DNA of 64,000 nt from assembly GCA_963082875.1 (NCBI GenBank), contig OY720099.1, positions 3,596,001-3,660,000 on the forward strand, read 5' to 3'. Below the pieces are notes generated by a model. That model did no database searches, was not told where the DNA came from, and saw only the letters and a program-made list of their open reading frames with translations. Shown one piece after another: positions 1 to 12,550 of this stretch; position 1 is the first letter of the stretch; each line of letters opens with the position of its first letter. Source of the stretch: Corella eumyota. Lineage: Eukaryota; Chordata; Ascidiacea; Phlebobranchia; Corellidae. Made by a program: the position numbers and the translations under genes.

Positions 1-608
1 TTGGTAACTAAATCTAGTGTCCTTTTCACGGTAAAGTAGTTTCTAAGGCCTGGGACATGTATTTTTCATTCACTACTACACGAGCGAAGCAGGATTTTAA
101 ATTCCACAATTATTTAATAGTTTGTCTATTGCTTATGTACATATGTTAAAAAACAGATATGAATTTGTATCATACAAAGGGGGTAACTTTAACATAACAA
201 GCGGGCAAAAATCATCCCGTAGTTCACATATTAATATTACATAGTTAAGTTAGACTACGTTATATAAAGTAATGGATGTATATTTGTATTACCTAACCAC
301 TTAAGAATGATTTATATAACGGCAAATAACTTTCCAATCTTATATTTGCCCTTAATATATAGCAACGTGTAATCAAGACAATGTGTAATAGTGTATTGTA
401 AGCGTACAGTAAGTGAGGGAAGGGAGAAAAAAGAGAAGCTGTGGTTTACTGTAAACCTTTAGGTCAATCGCTTTGTTATTGTCTTAAACACTCAGACAGG
501 TAAGGAGCGTAAGTCAATGCGACCAAGTATAGCGTTATAAGTGTAAGCTTTCTAGAAATTGCCGCTTCTAATTCACAGGTTATGTTCTAAAGCGTGTTAG
601 TGTTTAAA
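1..608 (+). other. 5' flank and untranslated leader of the CNBD2-like gene
   Basis: No coding exon is seen. A good splice donor (CAG|GTAAGG) ends at 499 and a good acceptor (TTCACAG) ends at 578, so a 79-nt intron in the 5' untranslated region is likely. The leader between 579 and 608 carries a two-codon upstream ORF (ATG TTC TAA) before the chosen start. No other structure is evident. Confidence 0.45.
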
Positions 609-3600
609 ATGGTGGCCCTGTGTCTTACCAAGGCGCATATCGACAGCGTTGGGGCAACAAGAAAACAAGCAGACGACAAAAATCAGAATGACGTAGAAAT
701 GCTAGGAACGTTAAACGTCGGTCTAGTTACCAGTCACCCGCAGAAGGAAGAAAGACAAAAGAGCAGCCAAAACGCCAAGACCACGAAAAGAAAACACAAC
801 GAAAAAGTGTTAAACAAGAAGAATTCAAAGGCAAGAATGGACAAAGGAAATGTCATAATGTCAAATAGAGTTGCAGAGAGCAAACACCATCCTCACCTTT
901 TTCAAGGACATAAAACAGAAGCTTCTATAAACCGATCTTTTGATATCAGAAAGAAGCGTGACGTCATGTTACAGTCTCTCGATGCAATGCGCGGCGGTTC
1001 AAATGACGTCATCCGGCGTGACGTCATATCAAGGCAGTACAGGCAGCGGCTACCGGACGCTAGAAAGGACATCTATCGAGTTCACAAATGGAGGATTAAG
1101 AGTGGAAGAAGTTTGGATTTAAATTATTCGACGGTAAAAGACACAATAAAAAGCAAGTTAAATGTAACAGAGAATTTACAACGTGTTAAGGTGCTGCCCC
1201 CATTGATAAAAAAGCAGGCAGAACAACCGGGCAACATCAGAGCCTCGTTCGGAGGCTTCTCTAGTCTGCCAACAGTAATGGAAGAGAGGGAGCGACAATT
1301 TAAACGCAACATTGGCCTTAAACTAAACATTGGGGCCAAGGAAACGTCGATGCTGGGAAGACTGCGTCATCAGATGAAACAGCACAGTTTTTATCCGCAA
1401 ACGCACATCAGTCAAGACTCCGACTCGTACGAAGATCGAATGAGCGTATCGAGCTTTGAGTCACGTGGTCAGTTAGGCTCCACCTACCGCAAACTGCCAC
1501 CAGTTAATGCAACTCGAAAACTAAGCGATTTTTCGCAATCAAGTCGCCTGCCCCCGATCCAAGTAATCAATCAGCATCAAGCTAATATTAAACAAGTCGA
1601 CATTAGAAACCACGTGACTAAGAGAACGTTAAAACAGTCGGATAATCAGACAAACAGTATTCTCCAAGATCAAGAACAAAAAACAGAAGACCAAAAAGCA
1701 CAAAACGAAACTGTGAAAAAAGAAACGTCGATTCCTTACAAAAAAGATGACCGAAAATTATCATTTAAAGAAGACACCAAAAGTAAGAAATATTATTTGT
1801 TTTTTGAAATATATATAACTTTATCTCTCTTATAAACTTTTGTTTTAGCATATTATAAACGTCATGAATCCATGACGTCACCAGGTGAGAAAAAAACGTC
1901 ATCATCAATGACAATGGTTTCGCTTGGCACGGTTCACTCAAGTAACAAGGAAGGCGACACACCTACCGACTCAGATATAAGTGGAGGTAAAAAACTTAAG
2001 TCAAAAAAACTTAAGTCAAAAATCTAAAAAAAAATTAAAATGTATAACTTATTTTTTTAAGGTGTCTCTAAATTACGTCGACAAAAGAAAGGTAGGCTTG
2101 TAAAAATGGATACAAGAAGCAGTCCGCAATTTTTTCGCACAGTTAAGCCAGCTAGAATGGTAAATAAAATAACATTCCCATTCCAAACTTATATTAACAT
2201 AAAATGATTGGCCAATCTACGAAAAGCATACATTTAGGGTCAAATACAGACGATAAAAACCATTTAAATGCAAGCAGAATTTCACATTTGCATGCTTTAA
2301 AAGAATCCAACAACACAAACTAATACTATATATGTATGATTATTTACCTGTAACACAAAATTTGTACAGGAAAAATTAATGTCGATTTGGAGAAGTTCGG
2401 CAAAGTTGATCATTTGGTTTTCAAGGTTATGGCACGATCATCGTATAACAGTGGACGACAGTTACAACATTCGACATGATTCGGCAGGTAATGCTGATCA
2501 CGTGGCAGGCGCAACGAAGCATGAAGTATTATTTGACGTCACGGATTATAAAATGAAAAACCAGGTAAAAAATTTTTGAAAATGTTAGTCTAAAAAAAAC
2601 TATTTAAATGGCATCCCCGCGACTCGAACCCAAGGCCACTAGGTAAAGAAAAATATCTATTTGTTTGATATTAAATATATATAAAACTGTCAAAAGCACA
2701 TTTAGGGTATGTGATTTGTAATTTTTCACAAACGAAAATTTTGTTTTTACAGTTGCGGCTTTCTGAGACAACAAGACGAATACTAACTATTCCCACTAAC
2801 AAGAGAACAGAAAAAGATATAAGCCTGGTACGTCATTTCTGAACTTTATAAGCCCTAAAAACAACTTTTTAAGTTTTTAATGTACATCGGAAGCTTTATC
2901 CCCATTATATCAAAGGTTACGCTTTTGAACTCAATCCACTTAGTGTTTTAAAGAAAGTTGTACTTTGGTTCGCCACTGAATTTGTTTATTTAGAAGCAGA
3001 TGTTTCTGTTTGTGTTGCCAGAGTTAATCCATTTGTCTTCTAGTTAACCTGAGAGTTTTGTATTTGTTTCTTATGTTGATTGTTTATATAGACTAAGTGC
3101 TATTTAAACTATGCTACTTCAAATTCGGGGATTTGTTAAACGCGATAGCCAGTATGTTAAGTAGGGGTACTTGACTTACCAGTCAACTGTAATCTGATTA
3201 TTCGATTATATTTATCCGATTGTTCGTAAAAGGCTTTGCCTTGGGATATTGCGGTTTACCATTTCTGTATATCCAACATATGTGGTTTAATACTTACACC
3301 AAACTTGCTAAAAAAAGAATATTAATCTGATTCAATTTATTGCAAAAAATTAATGTTTTTTTCTATTGCTTTAGGTTCAAACAGCTCTTCGAAATATCAA
3401 AGCAATATCAGATTACTCGACGTCGGTACAACGACAAATCGGAAAACATGGACACTTTGCTGGGTTAGTATTTGCATATTATCCTAAACCTTTAAAGTTG
3501 CAAAACAATGTTTATAATAAAAATGCTAAGATTGTGCTACATTTTGCTTCGCGCAACTAAAAGCAACATTTTTTTTATAGATTTGAAGGTAAACGCGTTG

Positions 3601-6018
3601 TAGTACGCGAAGGAAAATCACCTTTAAATTATTACATTCTACTTGCTGGTTCAGCAGTCGTTATAAAAGAAGACGAGTCTGGAAATACAAATCCTGTTCT
3701 GTTTATGAGGCGAGGCGACGTATTTGGTGTAAGTTAATATCAAAATTAAGATCTTTTTTTTGGGGGGATACAGTCTCTAAAATGCAGTACATAATACATT
3801 TTTAACAGTTGCTAGTTTATCCAATATACCGCCCCTAATGTACTTTAATATACAGTCTCTAATGTCTCCCTTGTTAAAAAGCGACAACTTGCTATTTTTT
3901 TTACAGGAACACGAATTGTTAGAAGGAATAAAATGGAGATGGAGCATCGTGACATTGGGATATTGTGAATTCCTCTTCCTAGACAAGGACGCGTACAGAA
4001 ACATCTTCATCACAGGGGGTGGAGGGGGATTGCTCACTGACCCAGATCGAGGGGGATTTTTGAGGTAGGTTGGGGGGTTATCCAAAAGATTGCCCCAAGA
4101 CGCCCCCCAAAAAAAACAATCTTTACAAATATACCCTTTTTCTTGAAGATCGATTTCCTTATTAAAAAGATGGCCGACCGAGTTGTTAAATGCGAACCCA
4201 AACCGATGTTTGTTTCGCTATTTCAAACGAGGAGCATTACTTGTCAACGACAACGTCTCTTCTGAGTGGATTTACGTCGTAAAATCGGTAAAAAGTCAAA
4301 TCACAAGAAAAAAAACAAATCCTGACAAAAACCTTAAATTTAAATTACTTCTTTTTAATAATTTAGGGTAGCTGTTCCGTTCTTAAAACATTGATGGTTG
4401 AGAAGATAAGTCAATTGACAGCCTTACGAAGATTAAAACTAGAGCAAGCATTCGTGCCCGAGTTTACAGCCTCACCCCATCTTGTGGAGAAAATTAAACC
4501 AGAAAATTCGAACGGTAAAAAGTTGTTTTACTTGAAGTCGAAAATTAATAAATGAATTAAGATAACGGATTATTAATTTTGGTTTTAGCCCATCTCCAAT
4601 TGCTAACTGATAAAGAAGAACTTGAGAAGGAAAAGGCTCAGAACGCAACAATTTACCAACAATTAGAAATGAGTAAGATAAACTTAAAACTAAGCTTTTG
4701 AATCGCAAAAAACTTTAGCATTTTAACGGTACACTCAAATAGAATCTTAAAACTTTACTGTTTTCGAAAACGTTTAGTTATTTGTTATCTTTGCATTATT
4801 TATGCTGCTATTTCATTTGGATAACAATTTTATTAGTGTGAAGTTACTTTGAAGCAACGCTTTACTTTTATAGGTAGTGTACTCAAGGAACTAAACACCG
4901 ATGTTGTTGGAAACCCGGTATCCTCCCGAGCTGACATCGACGAAAACGATCGCCGCTCCGAGATGCCTCTCTCCTCCTCTCGTACGGAGGCACACTATGC
5001 TCCAAGCATCCTCCCGGACATGCCCAGCCACCCGTATCAAGCACGTGACCTTGACGATGGGTTTCGCATGAGTAGGAACTCGGACCGCCACCCTCCTAGA
5101 ACTCCAAGCCCGATGAAGGCCGCATATCTTCGCACAGGTATCGGGCCCGAAGGTCGAGGTACGAAACGCCTCAGGGACGAAACAGCAACAGTCGAGATCG
5201 TCGTGACGGAGTACTCAGACGAGGGCGATTCAGATTTTGCAAAACACGCGCATGATGTCACTAAGAACGATGACGTCACTAAGAGTGATGACGTCGGTGT
5301 AACCAACGGGAAACACGTCGAAATCGGAGACACCATATTCGGTGTAAACGTATGTGTTTATGTTATACCTACTTGAAAGAAAAAAAAAGATGAAATTTAA
5401 CTTTACTTAAAACTTGCTTTTAGACGCCGTCCAACAACCAAACACCAGACATTCACGCCTCTAAACTACACCCCGTACATGTAAGCGTACGCCAGCTTAC
5501 CAGGGGCGGAACGTTTGGTTTAGGGCCGGCCTTATATGCAGATCAACCTAGTTTGGCTCTTGTGAGCAACGGGGCCGAATGTTTGATGTTAAACAAAAAG
5601 TTTTATCTCGAAAACGCAACGGATGATTGTTTAAAATACCTACGGGAAAAGGCAAGTGAAAATAACTTAATTCTAATTTTAGTAATTACTTAAGAAAGCT
5701 AACCATGTAAGCAGTGGGAATCAAACCTGAGACTCACAGTGAATCAGCTGTACCTACATCATTGCTTTTGCTTAAAATTTATACGACTTTAGAAATAGGC
5801 CAAAGGAACAAAGTCACCTTAGTATTTAGGGCCCTTGGATGTTTTTTTTACTTTTTAATTCAATAACTAACAAATTTATACCTTCTTATATTAAACCACA
5901 GGAATATCCATATCCTTCCGATAATGAATTATTGGAACAACACTGGAGGTTGGTATCCTGGCAAGCCTACCAAGCAACAGTTGCCAACGAACTTTATGAA
6001 AGATATGCAGACGCCTAG
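609..6018 (+). CDS. CNBD2: CNBD2-like cyclic-nucleotide-binding protein, 14 exons
   Basis: Exons read by eye: 609-1782, 1849-1986, 2062-2159, 2370-2564, 2753-2827, 3375-3463, 3581-3728, 3907-4064, 4149-4287, 4367-4514, 4589-4672, 4874-5349, 5424-5651 and 5902-6018. The frame stays open throughout and gives about 1,088 residues, roughly twice human CNBD2 as I recall it. Residues 1-450 are basic, polar and probably disordered. A cyclic-nucleotide-binding fold spans about 585-675, with the phosphate-cassette-like GDVFGEHELLEG. A second fold starts near 695, is interrupted by a disordered insert at about 816-974 (exon 4874-5349), and ends with VSNGAECLMLNKKFY near 1030, as in CNBD2. Mouse CNBD2 (CRIS) acts in sperm; a flagellar role here is inference. 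The start is the first ATG (609). The intron after 5651 uses a GC donor. Confidence 0.85.
959..1026. promoter_or_regulatory. cluster of three perfect CRE palindromes inside exon 1
   Basis: TGACGTCA occurs at 959-966, 1004-1011 and 1019-1026, all within coding exon 1. Further perfect copies lie at 1873-1880, 2534-2541 and 5271-5278 in the same gene. TGACGTCA is the CREB/ATF palindrome. Several copies sit in the same reading frame and encode Asp-Val, so they may instead reflect a repeated peptide motif. Confidence 0.3.
2618..2650 (-). repeat. short SINE head fragment in a CNBD2 intron
   Basis: About 30 bases resemble the B-box part of the tRNA-headed SINE found elsewhere in the window (CGACTCGAACCCAAGG read on +). 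Too short for certainty. Confidence 0.3.
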
Positions 6019-6048
6019 TTCAATATAAAAAAATTATTTATTTTTCTT

Positions 6049-6054
6049 AATAAA
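6049..6054 (+). terminator. poly(A) signal of the CNBD2-like gene
   Basis: AATAAA lies 31 bases after the TAG stop and is followed by an A-rich stretch. Nothing else is seen between 6055 and 6713, an AT-rich tail-to-tail interval. Confidence 0.6.
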
Positions 6055-6713
6055 ATAAAGATATATATGCATAGTTTCTGACTAGTAGGTAGATTTTGAG
6101 TTTATGGTTCTATATTTTTACGACGCGACCTATGCCACCTATAAGCTATAGGTTATGCAACAAAACATGTAAATTCTAATCTGAAACCATGTTTAAAACA
6201 GCCTACAATTTCAAACAAACAAATGTTTAAAATAGTTTATTATAATAGCCTTTAATGTAAAATTTACCTGAAGTCGATACCATTAAAATTAGATCATTTA
6301 AAATACACAAAATAAATTTAGGCGTGCTTCGAGTTGCGTAACAAAAACGTAAGTGCATAATAATATACATTAAAAAACACGATAAAGTATCAACAATAAA
6401 AATAAAAACAAGTGTGCCAAAACGATTAAAAACGTGTTAATATAACAGTTATTTTGTTATTGCAATTAATTACTAGTAGAGACTCATAAAGAAAGTAATA
6501 AAATTGTGTATTATTTAATTTATATTATTTGTGTATAACTTAGAAAAACCAAAGGTTAACTCTGAATGGCAAGAACTTACATGAAAACAATGACAATGAT
6601 AAAGTAAAGTAATTAATCAACGATATAAATGTACAAATTCATGATAAAAGTTAAAATATACATTTATAAAATGCAAAACTTATTGTAATAATGCCTGAAT
6701 ATAAAAAAAAATT

Positions 6714-8862
6714 TTATTCGCAATCTTTCATTCTTCTACCCATAGTGTAAAATTCTGGATTAGGCTTAATATCTAAGAAGACAGACATCCGATTAATCAG
6801 GGAAGTTAATGATGCAAATGCTGCAACATCCCATGCGTCTTCCCTGTTTAATCCCACCTTCTCGAGATCCTGAAAATGCTCGTCTGTGATTGGTTGATTT
6901 TTTGTCACAGCATTGGAGAGCGCAAGAATCGCTCGCTGACGAGCGTCAAGTTTTGCTGTTTGATAATTTGTGGCCAACTGGAATTAAATTTTGGTAAATG
7001 AATTTTTTTCGGGTACAAACGAAATAAATCAGAAGGCATGCTTTGATTCAGGTAAAAAAGATAATCATTATTTAGCAAAGAAATCACAAGAGTTTCAGTT
7101 TATTTGAGAAAAATTTCTTAAAAAATTGCACCAACTGAAATCTGGAAACTTCTTTGACTGAAAATCTGAAAGCTTCATCTAAAGTGTTTTTCATAATGAT
7201 ATGTAGTTCCTCTTCATTCTAAACTTAACTTTTTATCTTACATTTTTAAATTGGTATAACTAGAAATAAAAGTTTTTAATATAAGCTTGCAGCACAATTT
7301 TTCTATAAACTCACTTAACTTTTTTCTATATCTTTAAAACTGTTAGATTTTTTTGTCTTTTAATCTTGATTTATATATACATCTATTTAACTTACATAGA
7401 AAATAATAAAATACAGCAGGTTTAACAAATTACGGATTTAAGTATAAATTTAAAAAAAAACAAGTGCATCTGGTTTTGCAACATAAACCAGTTGAAATAT
7501 AAACACTTTGAATAAAAAGTAAATGTTCAAACAAATTTAACACAAAATTACCTGATCAGCGAGGTAAGGATCTTTGGAGGTGATTCGATGTAAAGCGCTA
7601 TGTGCCATCACACAATACACACAACCATTATAAGAGCTTGCTACTATTCCTATCATTTCCTTATCAGCTCTTGTTAAGTTACTCTTCTCTAATACAAAAC
7701 AACATAAACAATAAATTACATAGATCGCTTTAATAATTTGTGCAAAGTTTATAAAATATAACATATTTGGACTGATGGCGTGGTGTACTTTACTTTACAA
7801 CCTTAGGTTATTGGTTTGATCCCCACTGCTTTCATGCTAGTGTCCTTGAGTAAAACTCTTTAAACAGCATAAAATCTTGCCAAGCCAAAAACAATAACCA
7901 GAAATATTGTCGGAAAATTATAATCATTAATATTTGAAACTGTCAAAGCCTACGAAAGCCTGGGTTAGGTTAACATATGTTACTCTAGATTTTAGTTGTA
8001 AAGTCAGTCTGCTTACATTAAGGATATTTAAAAATACATATACTCTAAAAATGGTATCATAAAATTAGGTAAAAACCTCTATTAGTTAGGGCATCATAGT
8101 AGTCCAGAAAACATTTAAATTCTTCAGGTCTATGTGCCAAAGCATGGAATAAATTGGGAACAAATCCTGCCTTGTCATACAACCCATACATTCTCTCTTG
8201 TACATGTAAAGGTAAGTCCTTTATCTAAACAGCAACAAAATAAAAATAAAACTATAAAAATTATTTTATAGCGTCTTGAAAAAAGTCAGAGCTTTAACAT
8301 AAATAACCTAAGCCAAGTTTAAGTTTCCTTTGCCAATCAAAAAATTATTGACCTAACATATTGCCTTATTATTAATCTGCCAATTGGTTTTTATGCTTGG
8401 CAAATTTACCATAATATTTTTGTAGATATTTAGTCTTGTAACCCTACATCATGTGGCTTATCAAATTAAATATATTGTTAAAAAATATGCCGTTAAACAA
8501 TATGAAAAATGGTAAAATTATTTACATTGTTCACTGGGTATCTTGATATTTTTTCTTGGTGTTCCTGATCTTTTTTAACAGATTTTGCGAAATTTTTCTT
8601 ATCACAGTTGATGGTAGTTGTAGATAATGTGCGACAATTACATAATTTTTGAAGACCAACATAAGTAGTAGCAAGCTAAAAGTCAAAATAATGTTAGCCT
8701 AAATATAAAAAAAATATGTAATTATGTATGTATATATTGTAAGGCTACCTACAGCATAGTCTTAACACATTTTTAAATAAAAATATTAACAATTTTTACC
8801 TTTGAAAATTTCTGTGCTTGGCACTTCAAAATTCCTTGTCTTATAATTTTATTTAAATTCAT
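6714..8862 (-). CDS. AhpD/carboxymuconolactone-decarboxylase-like peroxidase-related protein
   Basis: Five exons in transcript order: 8862-8800, 8675-8526, 8224-8077, 7688-7552 and 6977-6714. They join in frame to about 253 residues. The start ATG (8860-8862) opens a basic, amphipathic N-terminus that could be a mitochondrial presequence. The core follows the AhpD pattern: a Glu 12 residues before CVYC (codons at 7612-7623), then His four residues later (NGCVYCVMAHS). Upstream, PNLFHALAHRPEEF is typical of the peroxidase-related branch. In bacterial AhpD the CxxC pair with Glu and His reduces peroxides; that activity is inferred here. Introns with normal splice sites show a nuclear gene rather than bacterial contamination. 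AATAAA overlaps the stop codon (6713-6718, read on -). Confidence 0.8.
7776..8000 (+). repeat. tRNA-headed SINE, old copy
   Basis: Lies in the intron between the third and fourth AhpD-like exons. The head reads GGCGTGGTGTA and the body ends with the diverged TGTTACTCTAGATTTTAG motif. Confidence 0.6.
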
Positions 8863-9288
8863 ATTGTTTATTTAGTTTAATTTACTTAAAATCATTTTTT
8901 CCTATTAACCTAAAAAAAAGAATAATTTAGTAAAAAATATTTGCATTTAGTATTATTTTTAAATTAACTTTCCTTTAATAGGAATAAAAAGAAATAAAAA
9001 ATACCAATCTACTTAAATCTCTGTGCAACACATAATTTAAAAATAAAAAAAATAAAACCACAGAAAAATAGGCAAACGACAATTAATTACTTAATTTAAC
9101 ATATTGCACAAACGGCTTAATAAAAAAAGAAATAGACTGACAATGCTTTAAAAATTTAATAATACCACAAACACTATTTAATAACTTATTGATAATATTA
9201 AAAAAAAAACATAATAACTCTCTTACATAGCATCGACAAAAAACATAAAGTACGAAAGCTTAACAGAATGCTGTTACGCTCGAAAATC
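8863..9288. other. intergenic interval, no feature seen
   Basis: AT-rich spacer between the start of the AhpD-like gene and the stop of TMEM19, both on the minus strand. It should hold the promoter of the former; no motif stands out. Confidence 0.4.
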
Positions 9289-12030
9289 TTAAAGAAATAA
9301 AAATTGATATAAAAAAGGTGCGAAGATAGCAGACACAAAGCATGATATAAAGTTGATCATATGATTGTCTAAAATGTTGATTCCACTTATGTGTTTAACA
9401 TTAGGTCCAGGTCGACTTACAACTTTTTTCGTAGCTTCATCAAAACCTAACATAATAAAAAAATTTGTTCAAAAATATATTTTAATAGTGCTAAGTATGC
9501 TACAACTATAGTAAAAAATTCCTAAATTTTTTTAGCATCTTAACGATATATCATGTATAGTTTAGTAATGTTTTAGCCTAGATATATATAGCCAACATTC
9601 CATTTTATTAAATATATAACAAAGGTTCCTTAGTCAACTATTTTATGTATTTCAAAATTAAATACCATCAACTTTTTAAAAGACACTCTTTCTTCCAGAT
9701 ATTTATAATATTTATACCAAACTTGCAAAACTAATAATTTATAATTTAGCAACAGTTAAAAACAATGCAGTTTACAACTAAACCTCATAAATTATTAATA
9801 TTTAAAAAAAGCAATGTTTAAAAATTAAATCACAAAGAAATATTAACTTTTTAAACAGATGAACACTTTACTGCCAATTCAATAGGGTCACATTAATTAT
9901 TTATCAGGAAACAAATAGAATGATTATAAATCTATATTACCTGAATATTGCATAGTTGCACCTAGAAACGAATCAATCATTGACCCACAAAACCCAGAAA
10001 ACATTCCAATAAATATAAGTGGCCAACAAAAACTAGAAAGAAAGAAACATTATTTTTGTAGAAAAAATAAATAAAAATAACAAGAGCACTAAAAAAAGTT
10101 TAAAATTTGGTTTAGGCAAAATTACAGTTAACACAAGGGTATTTTTTCCTAACGTAAAAAAATTAGTAAAATGTTTTAATACCTTGTTGTATCAGTAAAG
10201 AAATAATTAGTAATAACAAAAGTAAATCCAATTAAGCCACCACCCACTCCACTTGCTATTGTACCTAGTAGTGACACACCCCCATTTGTACCTAATAAAT
10301 AATTAAAAAAAAGGTTTTTTAAAAATTATATATTTAATCTCATATTACCCAGTTTATACAAAAAATGTTTAAAAAATTTTAAAAACACCAGGCATTACTT
10401 ACCTGCTGGTACAGATTGACCAGTAGTAACCAGAATAGCATATGGTTTTCCCACTGCAGAACCAAACTCGGAAGCCCAAGTATCTCCACAAGCACAAGAT
10501 AGACTTCCAAGTATAGCTACTGATAACCATGAACTCCAAAAAAAGGATTTTTTAATTAATCAGAATGGGTTTTAAAATATAAAGTTTGACAATAATTCTC
10601 TAAGATAATATATTAAAGTTTTTTTTGTGTGAGTGATTTTATTTTAAGTAGATAAATTTTTAAATGCAAAACTGAATAATTTTGACTTTTTGCAGCATTT
10701 AAACTTACCTAATTTTTTTTATATTTATTTATACTTGATGTTATATCTGTTAACCCAACCTAGTCCTGATTTGTCTTTGGCAGTTTGAGATATTATAGAT
10801 GTTAATTGCCCGATAATTAAGCTGCTAAGAAATGTTGCTTTACTCAAGGGCGTTACAGGATGAGAGCGGTTGGGATCGAACCCAAGGCCTCTTGTAGTAA
10901 AGCCAAGTGTTCTAACCACTACGCCCTGTTGCAAATTACACTATTACCTTGTAAACAAAGGTCCATTAAAGTCAATCCTAGTCTCAGTACAGCCTGCTTC
11001 AATTATATACAACAAAGCTAATGCAGTTGGAACTCCGCCGTTATTCATTACATTTAACCAAGTTCTAGTTTCTGTAAAATATTATAAAGATTAAGAAAAA
11101 AAAATTTATCAAAAATCAAAAATGTTTAACTTACGTGTTTCTGATGCAATATCCTGTTTTGATTTTCTTTTGGAGCGAAATTTTGTTAATTTTGAAGAAG
11201 AGTAAAAGAAAACGAGAAGCATGGAAATAAATGAAATACTTGAAATCGTCATCACAAAACCAACCATGAAAGCTAGAAATAAAATTTAAACAAAAAATTA
11301 AATCAAATTAAAGTATTTCTAACAGTCCAACTAAAACTTTAAATTCTTAAATTAGTAAAAAGTAGATCCTTGTTTTTTTGGATCTATTTTTTACTAATTT
11401 AAGGATTTTTTAATGAAAACAAATTACAATTAAGTTAAAATTTGTATTTTTATACCGAGTAATATTATTTGAACTAACCTGCTAATATACCAGACAATGA
11501 CAATGATTTTTTAAACAACTCCCTGAGTGAGAAAATAAGGGGAACCAAAATTGCTGAAACTAATCTTTTTGGTGAAACAACAATAATCCCACCTAGCAAA
11601 TAAAACATAAAAAAAGGCTTTAAAAAAAATAGTGATTGCAAATTATTGATAAAGTTAAATTAAGTTAAAAATAAATACTCTTTAGACAAAATTTTTACCC
11701 AAAGGGAAAGTCCCCTTTGTGACAATAATACCCACAAATTTAAAAGTTTAAAATCAGCCACTTATTAGCAAATTAGCATGTAAAATAAATTTAATTACAT
11801 TTTTTTAATTATAAGCTGGTTTTAATTATAAAATAACAATATATTCAAGCAGTACTTGTTTTAGGAGGTATTTTTAGGGGGCATGCTTTTAGAACAATTA
11901 ATTGATAACAAAAAATTGTCTACTTACCATAATAAGTTCTGATGGGAAGTGAAAGTAGCCAAGTTACAACAAGAATGGGTACAAATACTGTTGCCAATGC
12001 AGTAAAAAATGTGATTATGGCACGCAGCAT
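9289..12030 (-). CDS. TMEM19: TMEM19 (DUF92 multi-pass membrane protein), one apparent frameshift
   Basis: Eight exons in transcript order: 12030-11928, 11592-11479, 11272-11135, 11071-10948, 10534-10403, 10291-10183, 10032-9941 and 9446-9289; about 322 residues if one frame slip is ignored. Family landmarks are SPKRLVSAILVPLIFSLR, the signature CGDTWASEFG, the glycine-rich GTNGGVSLLG segment and IDSFLGATMQYS, plus the C-terminal ISGINILDNHMINF. Multiple hydrophobic helices fit a multi-pass membrane protein; its biochemical role is not established. In exon 5 the frame before and after about 10500 differs by one base (an extra T in AAGATTAGAC): upstream matches the family in one frame, CGDTWAS in another. 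All other junctions keep frame, so this is either an assembly error or a recent lesion. Confidence 0.85.
10716..10932 (-). repeat. SINE beside a TMEM19 splice donor
   Basis: Occupies the intron after TMEM19 exon 4. Its tRNA head ends about 15 bases inside the donor at 10947. Shortened body. Confidence 0.7.
11346..11403. repeat. 24-bp hairpin in a TMEM19 intron
   Basis: Arms 11346-11369 and 11380-11403 are inverted repeats with one mismatch, around a 10-base T-rich loop. It lies between TMEM19 exons 2 and 3. It could be a foldback scar or a short RNA hairpin. Confidence 0.6.
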
Positions 12031-12550
12031 TCTAGTTTACAAGTTAAACAAATTTCCTAATGTCTGGAATAAAAATAAATTAATTAAAAATTAGAAATAA
12101 ATTAGCAAATACAAAATCATTTTGACAAAATTTGAAAAAAACTAAAAATTACCAAATAACATCCGTTTAAAATTAAATATATTAAAACAAAATTACATGT
12201 GCAAATTAATGCCCTAATTTTAACAGGATATGGAAGGTAGATTAAAAATAAACAAAACATATATTTAGATACAAAGCATAAACAAAGAACAAGTGAGTTT
12301 CCAACAAAAAAAAATTTTCAACACCATATTAAAAAATAAATTTGTGATATGTTTTTAGTTGAATCAGCAAAAAAAATTTTTAGTTAAATTTTTGAAGTCA
12401 ACTTTTTTGGGCACTTAAAATATATTTATGTTGTATTATTGATTCAACTAATAATAACATAGAACATTGACTAAGTTAATTATTAAACATAAATCATATA
12501 GCATCAATCTTTAATTTAATATGATGCCTAAAAAATGTTAAACAACAATT
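12031..12550. other. interval between TMEM19 start and NAT remnant
   Basis: AT-rich; it must contain the TMEM19 promoter and any old promoter of the divergent NAT remnant. No clear element is recognised. Confidence 0.4.

Noticed and set aside
594-608. Upstream GTG start for the CNBD2-like protein
   Set aside because: A GTG start is not expected in an animal; the ATG at 609 is in the same frame.
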